From Melampsora larici-populina 98AG31 (Eukaryota; Basidiomycota; Pucciniomycetes; Pucciniales; Melampsoraceae), in assembly GCF_000204055.1 (NCBI RefSeq), contig NW_006768794.1, positions 62,001 through 126,000 of the forward strand: a DNA stretch of 64,000 nucleotides, read 5' to 3'. The notes under the pieces are model-generated. The model was not told the origin of the DNA and did not search any database. It saw nothing but the letters and a program-made list of their open reading frames with translations. The position numbers were made by a program, and so were the translations under genes. Positions 43,905-56,277 of this stretch are shown piece after piece. How positions within the stretch are numbered: the stretch's first letter is position 1; each line of letters opens with the position of its first letter.

Positions 43905-46721
43905 AAACTGGTGAAGGCTGGTTGGATAAAAGTGAATGCGTTTATGGATATAGAGAACTGGTGAGGAAAACTGTTATGATATGAAGTGTAGTCGAGAAGT
44001 TGTGGTATGTGGATATGGAAGCTTGGAGTGAGTTGAGACCGGCCAATGGATTTATATACCATGATTGATGCTGATCCTGATCAGCAAGGTATCAATCAGG
44101 ATGCGAATTATGCATTTTTAGAAATGTGAACAAGTTAGAATTTTTACGGATTCATGTATCGCGGCTGATTGCGATAATGATGCCGAAAAATAATTGTGTC
44201 ATGAAATATGTTGGCTGAGCCATACAATGCAACCAAAAGCACAAACCTTAAAGTTTTCGTCATGGTTGTAGTGCATTTCCACTTCCTTGAAGGGGATTAG
44301 GGATGTTGGGCACTTGGCTTATGGTCGTCCGTTTTTTGAAAAACGTGATATATGGAGCATAAATTGACAATTGCGCAACTCGAGCCAAGAGCCGAAAATG
44401 GGTGGAAGGGGTTCCGATCTTCCGTTGTGCCCCAGTAGTATACATCACATTCTGCTAAGTCAACCGCCTCAAAATAACTTGATAAGGAGAAAATATTCCA
44501 GCACTTTTCATGATGCTTTTGGTGCAAAAAGTGTACAAGATCCGACATGGCCATTAGCATTTTGCTCGAGTATCCAATTGATGTTCTACAAAATACTTCC
44601 AGAGATATCTCATGTCTGGCTCATCTAAATCCAAAGCGTTTGTCGGGTTTTAAAATCCTCTGGTGATCATCTGGTGTATATACTTGAAAGGTGGTCGCTG
44701 CTATAAAACTGGATCCATAGTAGCAAAAGCAATAAAGACTGATAACATAATCGTTTTACCAATCACATAACTGTAAGGCGGAAGCTCATCCCGCTGTCAA
44801 GTATAGATGAGAAAAGTAGAGTAAGCGATCACGCCTGGTAATTTTCAACAACAGGTGAGGAAAAATGTAAACCAGTTAAAAAATCTGGAACAGAAAAGAG
44901 AAAAGTCGCACTGAAGTGGGCTGAAATGGACATTTGAAAAGCGCCATCACAGTTGAGCTCTAGGTTGGGTTAGAAATTTACACGCTCATCCTCTCCTGGT
45001 GCCGCTCTGTTGACTCCACCGTGTGATAAAGGCCTTGTATCAGAAAAGAGAATTCTACTGGGTTCAGAGTCGCGTCTTGGTCAGCTGGTGGCTTGTGCTC
45101 CAAAAAACACCTCGATGAACGCAGACGCAGAGATTTCCAAGTGATGAAGCTGATAATTTCGGGTCGCTTTACACCTAGTAAGTAATGACCAAATGATCAT
45201 TTAGAAAAAATTGTCAGCATGTCACCCTATTCTCAGATAGAGATACAAACAGTGATAAGAGGCGAGCTGATATTTGCTACTCAAAGAGATATGGAGCAAC
45301 GCAAGTGGGCAAACAGGAAATCTGGTGAAATATTAACAAGAAAATTGAACTATTGGAAGTGCAAAGTAGCTCAGAGACGTGTCAAGATATGTTAATTATC
45401 TAATAGATACCGGGCATTTACAAAGCACTTTCATATTGAATCATCGAGCTTTTCCATATTGTTCAAAATTGCTGTCTAGACAGTGTTTGAAAAACCTGTG
45501 ATCGATCGCAGATGGAATTCGATGCGATGTTGAAAGTTTTACATAGCCTTGATGCATTTGGTCCTTCTTGAACCTATCACACGACAATGAGCTTCATGTT
45601 TGATCACCACGACCAGTGTCGTTCAAGCAATACGATTCATTCACGCTGCTGAAAATTATCATAGCTTTTTATCCCCTGTTACTTTCCGGAAAATCTTGAT
45701 ATACAGTCACCTACATCTGAAGGACTTGTGTGCGCAAAACATTCGAACTTCGCAAGTTTGGTAGTCGAAAAAATGAGGTAATAAGTTAAAAATCATCCCA
45801 TCGACCGTCCACTGCAGGTGGGTATGTATGACATGGCAAGTGTTTCTCAAAGCCGGTGAAATTTAAGAATGCTCGATAAAAGTGGTCGGTCAATATAACG
45901 AAGTCCAACAAGCTTCGAGTCCATGTTGATCACCTGGGTCGTAAACCTAACTGCCCAATTCCACTTACTTAGGTCTGGCTGTTGGCTGGCCGCTGAGCCT
46001 GAACTGACTCAAAATTGACGCAAATGCACGGAGATGTCTGCATGCATCACAACATGTAGAAACCTTTCTACATCTTGTGATACCATGAGGAATCATGCTA
46101 AAAGGATGTCAAATCAAAGGTCTCCTGCTCCTTACCAAGTTCTTTCCTCTACTTATGACAGCTTATCACCATATCTCTAGCCAATGCTTTGGAATATAAC
46201 CTGCTCAGAATTCCATTAACCCTAGAAGACATTTGCGCCAAGAACCTGGTGTCCTGCACTCGTTTTTGACCATTCAGATCACAACCATCGAGAGAATATA
46301 TATGTTCAAATTGACTAAGTGTTTACATACCTCCGTCTAAGTGCATGTATCTTGATTGAAGTTTTCCCTGCTTGGAAAAATCTGTCAATGATAGGTTACT
46401 GGCAGTAAGAGATGTGTTGTTGTGATGATTGTGATCTTTGCCGTCGTCTCTTTCTATCCCACACCCTGAGCCTGAGGTGATGCTAAGGTTAAGATTCAAC
46501 AGTTGGCCAGATTTTGAGTCATAAGCCTAACTGTCCGGTTGACGTCGCTCAGCCTCACTACATGCCACATAAACAGCCAGGACTCGAGCATCCTTTATAT
46601 CTTCATAGCTATCAAAGGACAACTACTGTTGTAAGAGATTTGCTGGGATGGATTGAAGTGACTGTCTTTATAAAGAAAGGAAAGTGTTTTGCGCATATAT
46701 CCTAACATATATTCAGTTCAG
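43905..46721. other. 2.8 kb without a supported gene
   Basis: Contains the kinase promoter side and AT-rich DNA. Short frames at 44260-44640 and 46514-46705 have no domain. I recognise no TIR element or RNA gene. Confidence 0.5.
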
Positions 46722-46931
46722 TCCACTCTCTCTTTGTGATATCTAGCTTGGCAACTAGAAACTGATGTTTTGGTTTAAGATACGTAGATCTTTTCATTTC
46801 ATTTCACTAGTCCGTCAGTGAGTCCTAGTTAAACCAAAGTTTCCTTGTGAGGAGTTCTTTAGGTTTTTTGGGGGGGGCCCTCAATGTAGAGGGGAGTAGG
46901 AACACCTCGGGACCGTAGATGGGGGAGCTCT
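46722..46931 (-). repeat. Split direct repeat A1 (outer)
   Basis: 210 bp, apparently identical to 47435-47644. Includes a G-run and GGCCCTCAATGTAGAGGGG. Confidence 0.92.
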
Positions 46932-47145
46932 GAACGGAGGGCTAGGCAAACCCCATCTACAGTGACTATACTACTGCTACACCGTACATAATTACAGACA
47001 AGTAGATATACAAAGAAAGGAAGGAAAATTACTCATCTCTACTTAACCTTTGACCACCTTAGGAGACTCTGAAGAGTAAAATACGACCAATCCCTCTCCA
47101 GTCCCTTGTGTCAGGAAAAGGTGATCTTTCCGGGTGGAGGGTGGG

Positions 47146-47432
47146 TGCGAGAAAGATCTCAGAGTGACAAAGTGAGAGCTATGGGATGACAGAGGGGATT
47201 TCCCGTCACGAGCGTGAGATATCTTGGGAGAGGAAATCTTGGCGCGTGGGAAAAGAAGATGGAAAAAGTTTTCCTTGTGAGAAGGAAATTTTTTCTTTGT
47301 CTTGTTTGACTCTGTGTATGCGCCTGGAAGACATTTCCCCGGTATAAGGATACCTCCCTGATACAGGCCCGGTACGATATCTCCTGTGTCGTGGAAACCA
47401 ACGGTACCGTCGTGCCTTTGGGTACTGTTTAT
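47146..47432 (-). repeat. Split direct repeat B1 (internal)
   Basis: 287 bp, matches 56278-56564 with about three transitions, at CpG sites. It stands two bases from A2, giving the internal joint of the two repeats. Confidence 0.92.
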
Positions 47433-47434
47433 CA

Positions 47435-47644
47435 TCCACTCTCTCTTTGTGATATCTAGCTTGGCAACTAGAAACTGATGTTTTGGTTTAAGATACGTAG
47501 ATCTTTTCATTTCATTTCACTAGTCCGTCAGTGAGTCCTAGTTAAACCAAAGTTTCCTTGTGAGGAGTTCTTTAGGTTTTTTGGGGGGGGCCCTCAATGT
47601 AGAGGGGAGTAGGAACACCTCGGGACCGTAGATGGGGGAGCTCT
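47435..47644 (-). repeat. Split direct repeat A2 (internal)
   Basis: 210 bp, copy of A1, adjacent to B1. Confidence 0.92.
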
Positions 47645-47853
47645 TCCCCACAACTCGGGGCATCGTCCTGAGCCTGTGATCGCCCATCTACGGTGCACCG
47701 GGTCGGGTGCTTTCCCCCACCCCAACTAGAGCTAGGACCGCACGTAGCGTCCTCGTTCTAGAAAGGTGTCTATGACGCAATGCACATCTCAAACTGCCAT
47801 AAAGGTGCAATGTCAACATATCGATCAATTACCGCTCTACCAATTATTTTAAA

Positions 47854-48891
47854 CTATCTTTCTGACTTCGATTCTTCCAATAAACGTTTCGTTCCTAGTA
47901 ACTCTGCTTCTGAATACTCCCTGATGTACAACTTATAAGCTTTCGACCGCCATCTCCCCACTGCGACGATCTCTTCTAACGAGCTACCCAGATTCCAACG
48001 TGAAGATGCCCCTCCTACCCTAAACGAGTGACCGGTAAGTTTCTTCTCTGCCTTTAACTCCCACACCTTATCAAAAATTTTCATACAACGTGTCTTCGTC
48101 AAGGTAATTCTCCGATCTCCTTTAGGGTATGAGAACAACGCATCGTCTTCTGTCGCTCCAGTAGCTAATATAAGTCTTCGTACTGCTCCGAGTGGATCGA
48201 GCAAGGAACGTTGATGTTGACAGTGTATTTTCTGAACTTCACCCACCACAGCCGTCTTTGCTTCTCTTATTCGTATCTGAAGAAATTCGTCATTTGGGTC
48301 CCACAGAATATCTTTCACCAACACCTGATTCCCACTTTGCGATGGTTTTAATAATTCACCCAACCTCGCCATGCCCCAAAAGGCAACTAGCGCTACAGTG
48401 TAAGCTAACTGGTTTTCTAAACTCCCATCTGATAGCGAATCTAACAGTGTGAATAGATGTTCTACCAAAATTGGGTTTTTCGGGATTTTTGGCGTCCGTT
48501 TTAGCTCTAGTTTCTCGGCTACCTTCAGAATGGCCTCAACTTTCGGCGTAGCATGGTGCGGATAATCGGCGTCGTGAAACAGGTGCCAGGCCTTAATGCC
48601 TGATAGGTACGTTCTTACTGTAGATGCTTTGATTGTCGGGAGATTTGAATGAGTCGGATCGTCCGAGGCAGGTGGACTTGCCCATACTACGAAACGATAT
48701 AATACAGATGGATCGATCGGTAGGAGGAATTTTCTGTGTACTTTTTCTTCGAGTGCCAACACTAATAGTTTCGACACGCCAGCATTATAATGCTTCATTG
48801 TTGACCCTGCCCAGCTTCCATTTAGCATATAGGCCTTCACTTTATCCTCTGCCAATATACCGAAACCATCTTGTCCCCTTAAGAATTCCAT
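47854..48891 (-). CDS. Tyrosine recombinase of DIRS element
   Basis: 345 codons, uninterrupted. Box I arginine in WGMARLGELLKP, box II LTGHSFRVGGASSRW (HxxR), then EEIVAVGRWRS and the tyrosine region YKLYIREY: the R-H-R-Y set is complete. Such enzymes integrate a circular cDNA without target duplication. The frame starts with MEFLRGQDG. It is the best-kept gene of the element and could still act in trans, though the rest is broken. Confidence 0.93.
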   Translation of the reverse strand: MEFLRGQDGFGILAEDKVKAYMLNGSWAGSTMKHYNAGVSKLLVLALEEKVHRKFLLPIDPSVLYRFVVWASPPASDDPTHSNLPTIKASTVRTYLSGIKAWHLFHDADYPHHATPKVEAILKVAEKLELKRTPKIPKNPILVEHLFTLLDSLSDGSLENQLAYTVALVAFWGMARLGELLKPSQSGNQVLVKDILWDPNDEFLQIRIREAKTAVVGEVQKIHCQHQRSLLDPLGAVRRLILATGATEDDALFSYPKGDRRITLTKTRCMKIFDKVWELKAEKKLTGHSFRVGGASSRWNLGSSLEEIVAVGRWRSKAYKLYIREYSEAELLGTKRLLEESKSER

Positions 48892-49191
48892 CTAACTGTC
48901 TAGCAACTAGTTCACTCAACACTTGGTCAGGACGGTCCGACGAACAGATAAAACAGAAGATATGATGAACGACGATGTGTTAGGGTGAAGGATAAACTAT
49001 GTGGGGGGGGACCACAGGTCTTATGATCGGGGGCAAGTTTTTTCAAAAGGGAAAGTTTTCCTTTCCATTTCAGTCATTTATTACTCAACAACAAGAAAAA
49101 CGCCTTTCTTCTCAAGCGTATACTGATTTACGCCTCTAATACAGAACAAAAACCAAAACGGTTTCTCACAACACTTGCTTTACAACGTCTG

Positions 49192-49806
49192 CTAAGTCAA
49201 TGGTACCTCGATCACTACACGATCTTCAACCCCACGACTATCTTTCCCCCTCGATAGCAAATCTGCCATGTTGTCACCCGTGGCTACCCTCTCCGCCACC
49301 AAATCTGCGTGTGAGTCGAGCAACAACTTCTGAATCTCTTTCCACTCTCCGTTCACCGCTCTATCTTTTGACCTCCTCTTTTCCACCGCTGATTGCGACG
49401 TCGTGTTGTCCGTGAGTACAATTAATTTCTTTCCACCTATGTTCATGAACTGATTGATCATGATCAATCCCAGTCTGATAGCCACGGTTTCGGCCCATGC
49501 TATCTTACGGGTCACGTGGTTTGGCGAGGGTTTGTTCCAACCTTTCTTCAAAGTAAATTCCGCCCACTTCGAACCGACTAGTACACCTATTCCCGTGTTC
49601 AATGCATCGCCAACCCACTGTAAGTCAATCGGGTCCAGATCTGGTATAATACGTCAAACATTGAAACTTGTCAAAGCCTGTCTCCACTCTTTCAGATCTT
49701 CCATCACGTCTGCTGGTACTACACGCCGAGCCGACTGTACTCTCCACTCTGCCTCCCACCGATGCAAACCTGGCATACAGCACTGGAGGTGTGGTAGGAT
49801 GTACGT
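49192..49806 (-). pseudogene. RNase H of DIRS element, one stop
   Basis: Catalytic positions are visible as VGDALNTGIGV, WAETVAIRLG, VLTDNTTSQ and NMADLLSRG. The upstream connector (PHLQCCMPGLHRW) is in frame but ends at a TGA at 49654-49656 where CGA is likely. The piece is separated from RT by a 1767-bp insertion. Confidence 0.87.
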
Positions 49807-51573
49807 TGTGGTGAGCAAGATCTCTACTTAAGCAAAAAATTTAAAAATTGTGTGAAAATTCGAGTTTTTGGTCAAAGGCAATATTATTATTGAGGTTGTT
49901 AGTCATCAAGGTTATCAAAGTTGATTCATTATTTTCATTTCATTATCTTTCAGAATATATATTTACATAAGCAATTGATAAGATCATTTAAGAGCAAAGA
50001 AAAATTCGAAAAGATCAATAAAAATAGTATAAGAGTGAAAATTAAATTAAGAGAATTAGTAAGAAGGGATTTGAGGAAGAAGAACATTTAGTTTGGATCT
50101 CTAGGAATGGAAACTGTTATGAAAAGAATGACAGAAGAAGAAGAATATTAAGCAAGTTGGAGAAAAATTCGAAAATATGGGTATGAAAGCTTGGAAAGTG
50201 GTTTTTAGCTTATTAATAGAAGAGATATTGGTTCAGGAAGGTTTTTATTGTGAAAGAGAAGGATCACATTAGTCATCAACAACTTTAATCATGAGGATTG
50301 ATAAGGGAGGTGTGAAGTTATTCAAGAAAAGGGAAATTTCGAAGGAGGGTACTATGGTATTAATTCCTGTGTAGTGATGTCATTGATGGATTGATTGCGC
50401 CAAGAGTTTTTCAGAGTGATTTTTATGCTGTGTGATTGATTGGAGTGCTGTGGAATGATCTTTTGATAGAAGAAAAATCATTATTAGACGTGAAAATAGG
50501 TGAAAATCATCAAAATTGGAGGTTTTCAGTTAATTACATATGGTAAAACTTGTCAGAACATGATGAGTAATAGTTCATTCGACGCAGAATCATTGGTTTC
50601 ATAATTTAAAACCTTTAAATCATTAGTAACGGAGGATTAGTAAAGAAGTTATAAGGCAACAAAGAAACTGGAGTGAATTTCAAATTTGGAGGTTACATGT
50701 GACATTTACATGAGAAAACCTTATTATTGCAAACTTTACAGCTCAATAACTTATTCATCACACATCAGAAATAGGTGATATAGGGGTGATAAATGATCAG
50801 AATCACGAGGGCTATCAAATGAGCTATAGTAATCCAAAATTGAACAACTTTACAAAAAAATTCGTAATTCCAAAAATGGATTTCAGCTATGAATATTAGG
50901 AAAAAATCACCTGTATTCATCATAAGAAGATCTGTTCATCATTTATTCATATCAATTGATCAAATTCACGCCTTGAATCATTACAAATAACAATATTTAT
51001 GACATCATATGATTACTTTGGAGGATATTCTATTGATTTTGACGGTTTTTTTGAGGTTTTTGGAGGTTGTTGACCATTGTGGAAGTTTGTTGGAAGGTTA
51101 TATACTATTGTTAAGGATTTTACGGGCCTTTGTTCCCTTTTTTACTCATCTTATACTTTTGTTAGAGTGTTTTTAATCATTATTAAATTACTTTAGCAGT
51201 ACTAAGTTCACTAAATAGCCCCTTTACATCAAAGGAGAGATTTCTTTACGTGTGATAAGACTACAAGTCTTCATTTGGAATAACAATCAAACTGATTGTT
51301 GCTTGCTAGTAATTAAAATTGTGTTTTGTTGTGTTCAAATTGGAATAACACTACAATAGTGTTGAGATTTCTTTATTTCTAAAACTCACGGGAATAATAC
51401 TTGAATTAAGTATTGAGACATATTTCTCTGGTGCCTTATCCCAAAGAATTCAGCAAAACCCCGTGTTGATTCTTTCAAAGAGGCAGTCTTAGACAACTTC
51501 CACTAGTTAGTTATATTAGTAGATTATCCCTCTTTAAGCTCTGTAAAGCTCTTGTTGAGCTTTAAGTTCTACA
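49807..51573. mobile_element. TG...CA insertion of 1767 bp, ACGT duplicated
   Basis: Starts TGTGGTGAGCAAG and ends AAGTTCTACA; ACGT flanks it at 49803-49806 and 51574-51577. Removing it and one ACGT joins the RT and RNase H frames without a break. No coding capacity, strongly AT-rich. TG/CA ends suggest a solo LTR of a long-LTR retrotransposon, though a 4-bp duplication is one short of the usual five. Confidence 0.72.
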
Positions 51574-51577
51574 ACGT

Positions 51578-52741
51578 GCAATGTACCAATCTGCCTACAA
51601 GTTTTTCAACCTCCTTCAGTCTGAAGGAACCTCCGGGGGCCAAGAAGTCGGTAACTTGATTCTTCCTTTCTTCTAATTTCTCAGCTGGTAACCTAACGGT
51701 GCGTTCCTTTACATTCCAGATGAAACCTATATAACATTGCTCATCTGCAAATTCGTGGACCTTTTCGAAATTTGACGCGACACCCATCTCATTACTCAGA
51801 TTCACTATGTCCTTTATTGTCGTCGGGTTTGTCACCGTTTTTACCAGTAGGTTGTTGTCTACCCACCGGAACGCGGTCTCCAAACGGAAGTAACGCTTAA
51901 CAATTTCTTTCCACAAGTCTGCTGCTCTCCCGAATACACCACACCCCGCTACACCTCCAAATTGAATCCTCGTATCTACCCAAACTCGATTTCGCATGTC
52001 TAACATCATGAGGTATCTCCACTGCGAAGGGTGTATCGCTATCTGGCAATACGCCTTTTCCCAATCAAAAATAGCCAACTGTAAGTCTCCTTTATTATCC
52101 TTGAAAAATATCACCAGTACCTTGAAATCGTCCCAGTTTGTTTCAAAATCTTTCTTATCTACTAGACTATTAACTGATGGTGTTGCTGGGTCGTCTTGGG
52201 GGAAAGACAGGTCATTGATGATTTGAAAGGAGCCATCACCATTGGTTACACTTCCCATGGGGCTCGTCCGAAAAAACCCAAATTTTCTGTACACCTCTTC
52301 GTGAGTGAAGGGGCCAAATATCCTCTTGGCTCGTTTTTCTTTTGCTAATGTGTTTTCAATCTTCTCTACTGCGATGTTGGCTGATTCATGATTTGGAGGG
52401 GTGAACCACTTCCTTCCTCCTAGTGTATGATCCGGGATTCCCTGGTGAAATCCGAGCAAGCAACCTTTCAACACCTCTTCTGCATCACCTTCGACCTTTA
52501 ACGCCGACACCAAGGATCTCCACTTCTCAATATTGAGATCGCTCTTTGCGGTTTCCTCCGGCCATCTGCTGTCATACGTAGGCCCCGAGTTTTTGTATTG
52601 AAGTAGCTCTACGTCGACATTCCTTCTCAACTGACCCATCGAAGGGTGCCGGAAACTTCTCAGGGGTGTCGACACTGGGCTTCGCATGCGTCTGCTTTTT
52701 TCAAGACACGGGCATGACAAAGATGGTGACGTACCAGTCAA
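51578..52741 (-). pseudogene. Reverse transcriptase of DIRS element
   Basis: DIRS-type RT: QIINDLSFPQDD, LAIFDWEKAYCQIAIHPSQW, FGGVAGCGVFGRAADLW, the catalytic box as FRWVDNNLL, then CYIGFIWNVKERTV. The usual VDD reads VDN here, so activity is doubtful. The frame ends at LVGRLVHCT, where the 1767-bp insertion begins. Confidence 0.9.
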
Positions 52742-53076
52742 GGTTCATTTTAGCAAACGTGGCAGAAAAAACGAAAAACAATCATCAGATTCTGCTGTGG
52801 CATTTGACATTTCAGTCATGGATTACGATCAATCTTTAAGACATTTCCACTATCCACAACTCAAAACGGACTACATGTGGGACTCTAAATTCCCTGCCAC
52901 CGCACATCTGGGTACTGATCAAGAAAACTTAAACATAACTCAACACTCATCGTCAGACTTGCAATCACCTCCTGCAGCGGTCTGCCCATTTTTGGAAACC
53001 TCTTTCACCAGATATAGGAAAGGGAAGTAAAAGGTAAAACTTTTCAGACAGTTCGGATAGGTGTCTCGACCTCAGC

Positions 53077-56000
53077 TTACTTTGCTGGTCCTTTCCCATT
53101 GAAGGGCTTTCTGCCTGTGTGGTAATCATGGTCCTCATTCCTTCTATCGTCTCTGCGATTGTCTCGGCGCCATGCTCCACTTCCTTCGGGTACGTTTGGT
53201 TGCGATTACAGATTGTAAACTCCATTTGACCCCAGGTACATTGCCCCGGGGCAATTGAGTTTCTTGGTCAAATGGAGTTTTTCTCAAACAAACTCCGTTA
53301 TGGGTACATTTGACAAAATCACGTTTGGTTGAAATTTATCCCAACCAGACGTATCTTGTCAACTTTCTTTAAAAGTTCCTCACCTCCTCTCACATCACCT
53401 CACTTCACATTACACCACCTCACATCCACCCATATGGACATCCTTTGCCAATGTCTGTTCCAAGTAATGAACACATGACACAATCTTTGTCCCCATCCGA
53501 CAAAATTTTCAATCGAAGTCGATGTTGAACGATCGATTGGAATGAAACGGGTGAATTTGAACAACTGACTGGAATTGAATCGTCAATCAAAATTCAACAC
53601 TCTCCTCCACTTTCTATGTATTTCATCTTTTAAGAGCTATCTGTTTTTGTATCTTTTGATGTTCTACAATTGATCAAGGTTGAGTGAACAATTGCTTTTG
53701 AACATTTGATTGGAATCGACCGATTGATTGAAATGACTGATTGATTGAAATTGCACAATCAACCAGAAATTGAACGATTGATAACTCAAATCTACAGACA
53801 GAAATGGTTTCCAAGTTTTCATTGTGCAACACAAAAGATAGTAACTTCTGACACCAAAGCAATCAGAATTAGATTCAGTTCTATATTCATATTTGAGAAA
53901 CAGAAGATAGATTTGAGGCAGCTAGGAGCTAAAAGTAGAAGTGAAGATTACCTGGTAAGTGTTGAGTGTGATGGTGTAGTGTTGAAGGTGTTGATCGAGT
54001 TGAAGAAACAGCATCTGGTTTGCTTGCTATGACACCGAGGAAGGTCGAAGCTGGTCAAAGACTTTTCAGATGAAGTTTCTGTAAGTCCAAAAAAGAGTTT
54101 ATCGCATGATTAAACTCCCTTTTGTCGTTTATCCAAAGGACCCTTTTAAACTCCTTTTGGGACGGGGAAGGAGTTTATTTTGGGGTACCATAAATGGTCC
54201 CAAACGTATTTTTTCAACGGCGATTATTTTGCAAAATAATTGCGATTATTCAAAATAATTGCCAAAAATAATCGCTACCAAACGTACCCTTCTCCTTGGC
54301 GTGTATGACCTCGATCTTGGGCGTGTCTAAACGGTGGGCTTGGATTGTGATTTCCGCCGCCACCCGAATACCAGTTACCACTTCTCCCTCTACCTCGGGT
54401 GTTTCTTCCACCACCTCGGCCACCTTCCGTAAACCCATAGCTTCCTCTGTGATCTTCGAACACATGCTGGTTGGCGTGTGACCAAGACCTAGCATTTGGC
54501 TTACTGCCCGACTGATACCCTGAGGTGTGATGATTTACCGAACTAGGAAAACTTGAGTAGGTTCCTACGTTTTGGGCATGTGCAGTACCAGTCAAGGGGT
54601 CGATGTGAGATTTGACTTGACCATCTGCGTAGGGATTGATGTCGTTGAAACCCGGCTGGAAATCTTTCCACCTCTCGGTATCACGGAAAGCGTCTCGTTC
54701 GATCTTGTCATCACGTACTGCTGGGTTCGCTAGTTGGCCATTTGAGTTTTGGAAGGTCAAAACAGTCGTACGTATCGCGAGGTCATACCGGAAGGCCATA
54801 GGCCAGTTGAGGTTTTCACTCTTGATGTCCATAACATGTCCTTTATGAATCACGAACTTATTTGCAATGTCGTTGTGTTTGTAATGACGTAAATAGGCGA
54901 CAAACAGGTCGAAAGCAATAACCCACTCTCCAAACGTCATCTTCCATTCTGGAGGGACGTTGTGACCGACGTAATTATCGTCAAGTTTCTCTTTGATGAT
55001 TCTACGTCGGAAAGACTGTTGAATTAAGTCCGCCTTTAGCCACTGCAAGTTGAACACCGACAGAGGTATATAACCTTTACATGCGATCATTTTGTCTTCA
55101 AAGTATTTTGATAAGCCTACTAATCCTTTGACTTCTATGCCCTGCTCACCACATTCTACAGTTGTACCTTCTGATGTACTGGGAGCGTCTGAGTTTTTCT
55201 CTTTCGAAGGAATGGTCTGCATAGTTGATTTCTTTGACACGGTTTGAATTTCGACTTCCTCTTCTTCAGAGTCATTTGTCAAGTTGTTCCACACAACTGA
55301 CTTACTCTTGGCGGTAACGCCTACAGCATTGGCGCTCAATCGATTGAGATCCGACTGGTTTCCCGCGACTGACGTGTTGGTAATCGCATTAATTTGGCTG
55401 TGCAGAGGGGTCGAGTTGGATCCGGTTTTTGGTAAACCTTGCTTTGGCATGACTGTGAGACCGTTTGCCGCTAACCATGAATGGAAACCGATCGGAGGGC
55501 TCGCTCCTGTGCCAGTTACCGTGTTGCGTCTTGAAGGAGACTTAGACGCTGTATCCGAGGTAATCCACACCAAACAAAGGGTAAAACGTAATGGGTACGT
55601 TAGTTTCCGTGATCGATCCTTCCCGGTAGGGGCATCTCAACTGAGGCAACATTCTGCATTAGAATGGCTACACTCCCTAGAGTGGCTTCGCTTTGCGGCA
55701 ACACCTCTGGTGGATCAATACGGGTGACTTCTCCTAAGCAGCTTACGTGTTAAAGGGATAGTATCTCGTGATATTAAACCCGATGTCTGTTTATCTGGGA
55801 CAATCAACGTCGCGCCCGCGGGGGTAGGTTGCTTCTCTGTGGCGGGGTTCGATGTACTCGTTTGCTCCGTAGGTTGATTGTCTTCCGTGGTGGAGGCTTC
55901 AGTCGTCCCTTTGTTTGCTTCTGCTAACTGTCTGGCTGCTGCTGCTGCCCAAGTCGTCACAGTTGAGGTCTTCTTCCCACGGCTTCTCCCACGTCCTCTC

Positions 56001-56209
56001 CCCGTTCCGGTGCCTCTAGATGCGGCGGCTCCATCGTTGGTTCCAGTAGTGCTGGTGTCGATGGGTTCCGACTCCTGACCTGAACCATTAGTAGATGGTC
56101 GAACGTCTGCTGGTGCTGATCCTGCTCTGTTGAACACTCTTTCACTCGTCTTTTTCAGCTGTGCGTTAAATTTTTCCAAGTTGCTTTCGATGTGATTGGT
56201 GCTAGTCAT
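53077..56209 (-). pseudogene. gag of DIRS element, frameshifted and interrupted
   Basis: N-terminal frame 55715-56209 begins MTSTNHIESNLEKFNAQLKK and is rich in RGRGRSRGKK. A middle stretch is readable in other frames with stops around 55573-55740. The main frame 54275-55573 has a conserved block (WPMAFRYDLAIRTTVLTFQN) and a C-terminal Gly/Arg-rich part (RGGGRNTRGRGRSGNW). A MITE enters at 54289. After it the tail continues in frame (SGAWRRDNRRDDRRNEDH) to a stop at 53077. Nucleic-acid binding is inferred from composition. Confidence 0.8.
53188..54289. mobile_element. 1.1-kb Harbinger-like MITE, TTC TSD
   Basis: GGGTACGTTTGGTTGCGATTA at one end and its near-perfect inverted copy at the other. 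TTC is duplicated at 53185-53187 and 54290-54292. Ends and 3-bp target resemble PIF/Harbinger MITEs. Excision in silico restores the gag frame. No transposase. Confidence 0.83.
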
Positions 56210-56277
56210 CGTGTAAAGGAATTATGTATGATGTTTGAGATCTAATAATAGAAATTCCTATCTGAGTTTTGTTCTGA

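Noticed and set aside
46722..47644. Ordinary LTRs at the DIRS left end
   Set aside because: The two repeats occur in A1, B1-A2, B2 order and the element encodes a tyrosine recombinase, so split direct repeats fit and LTRs do not.
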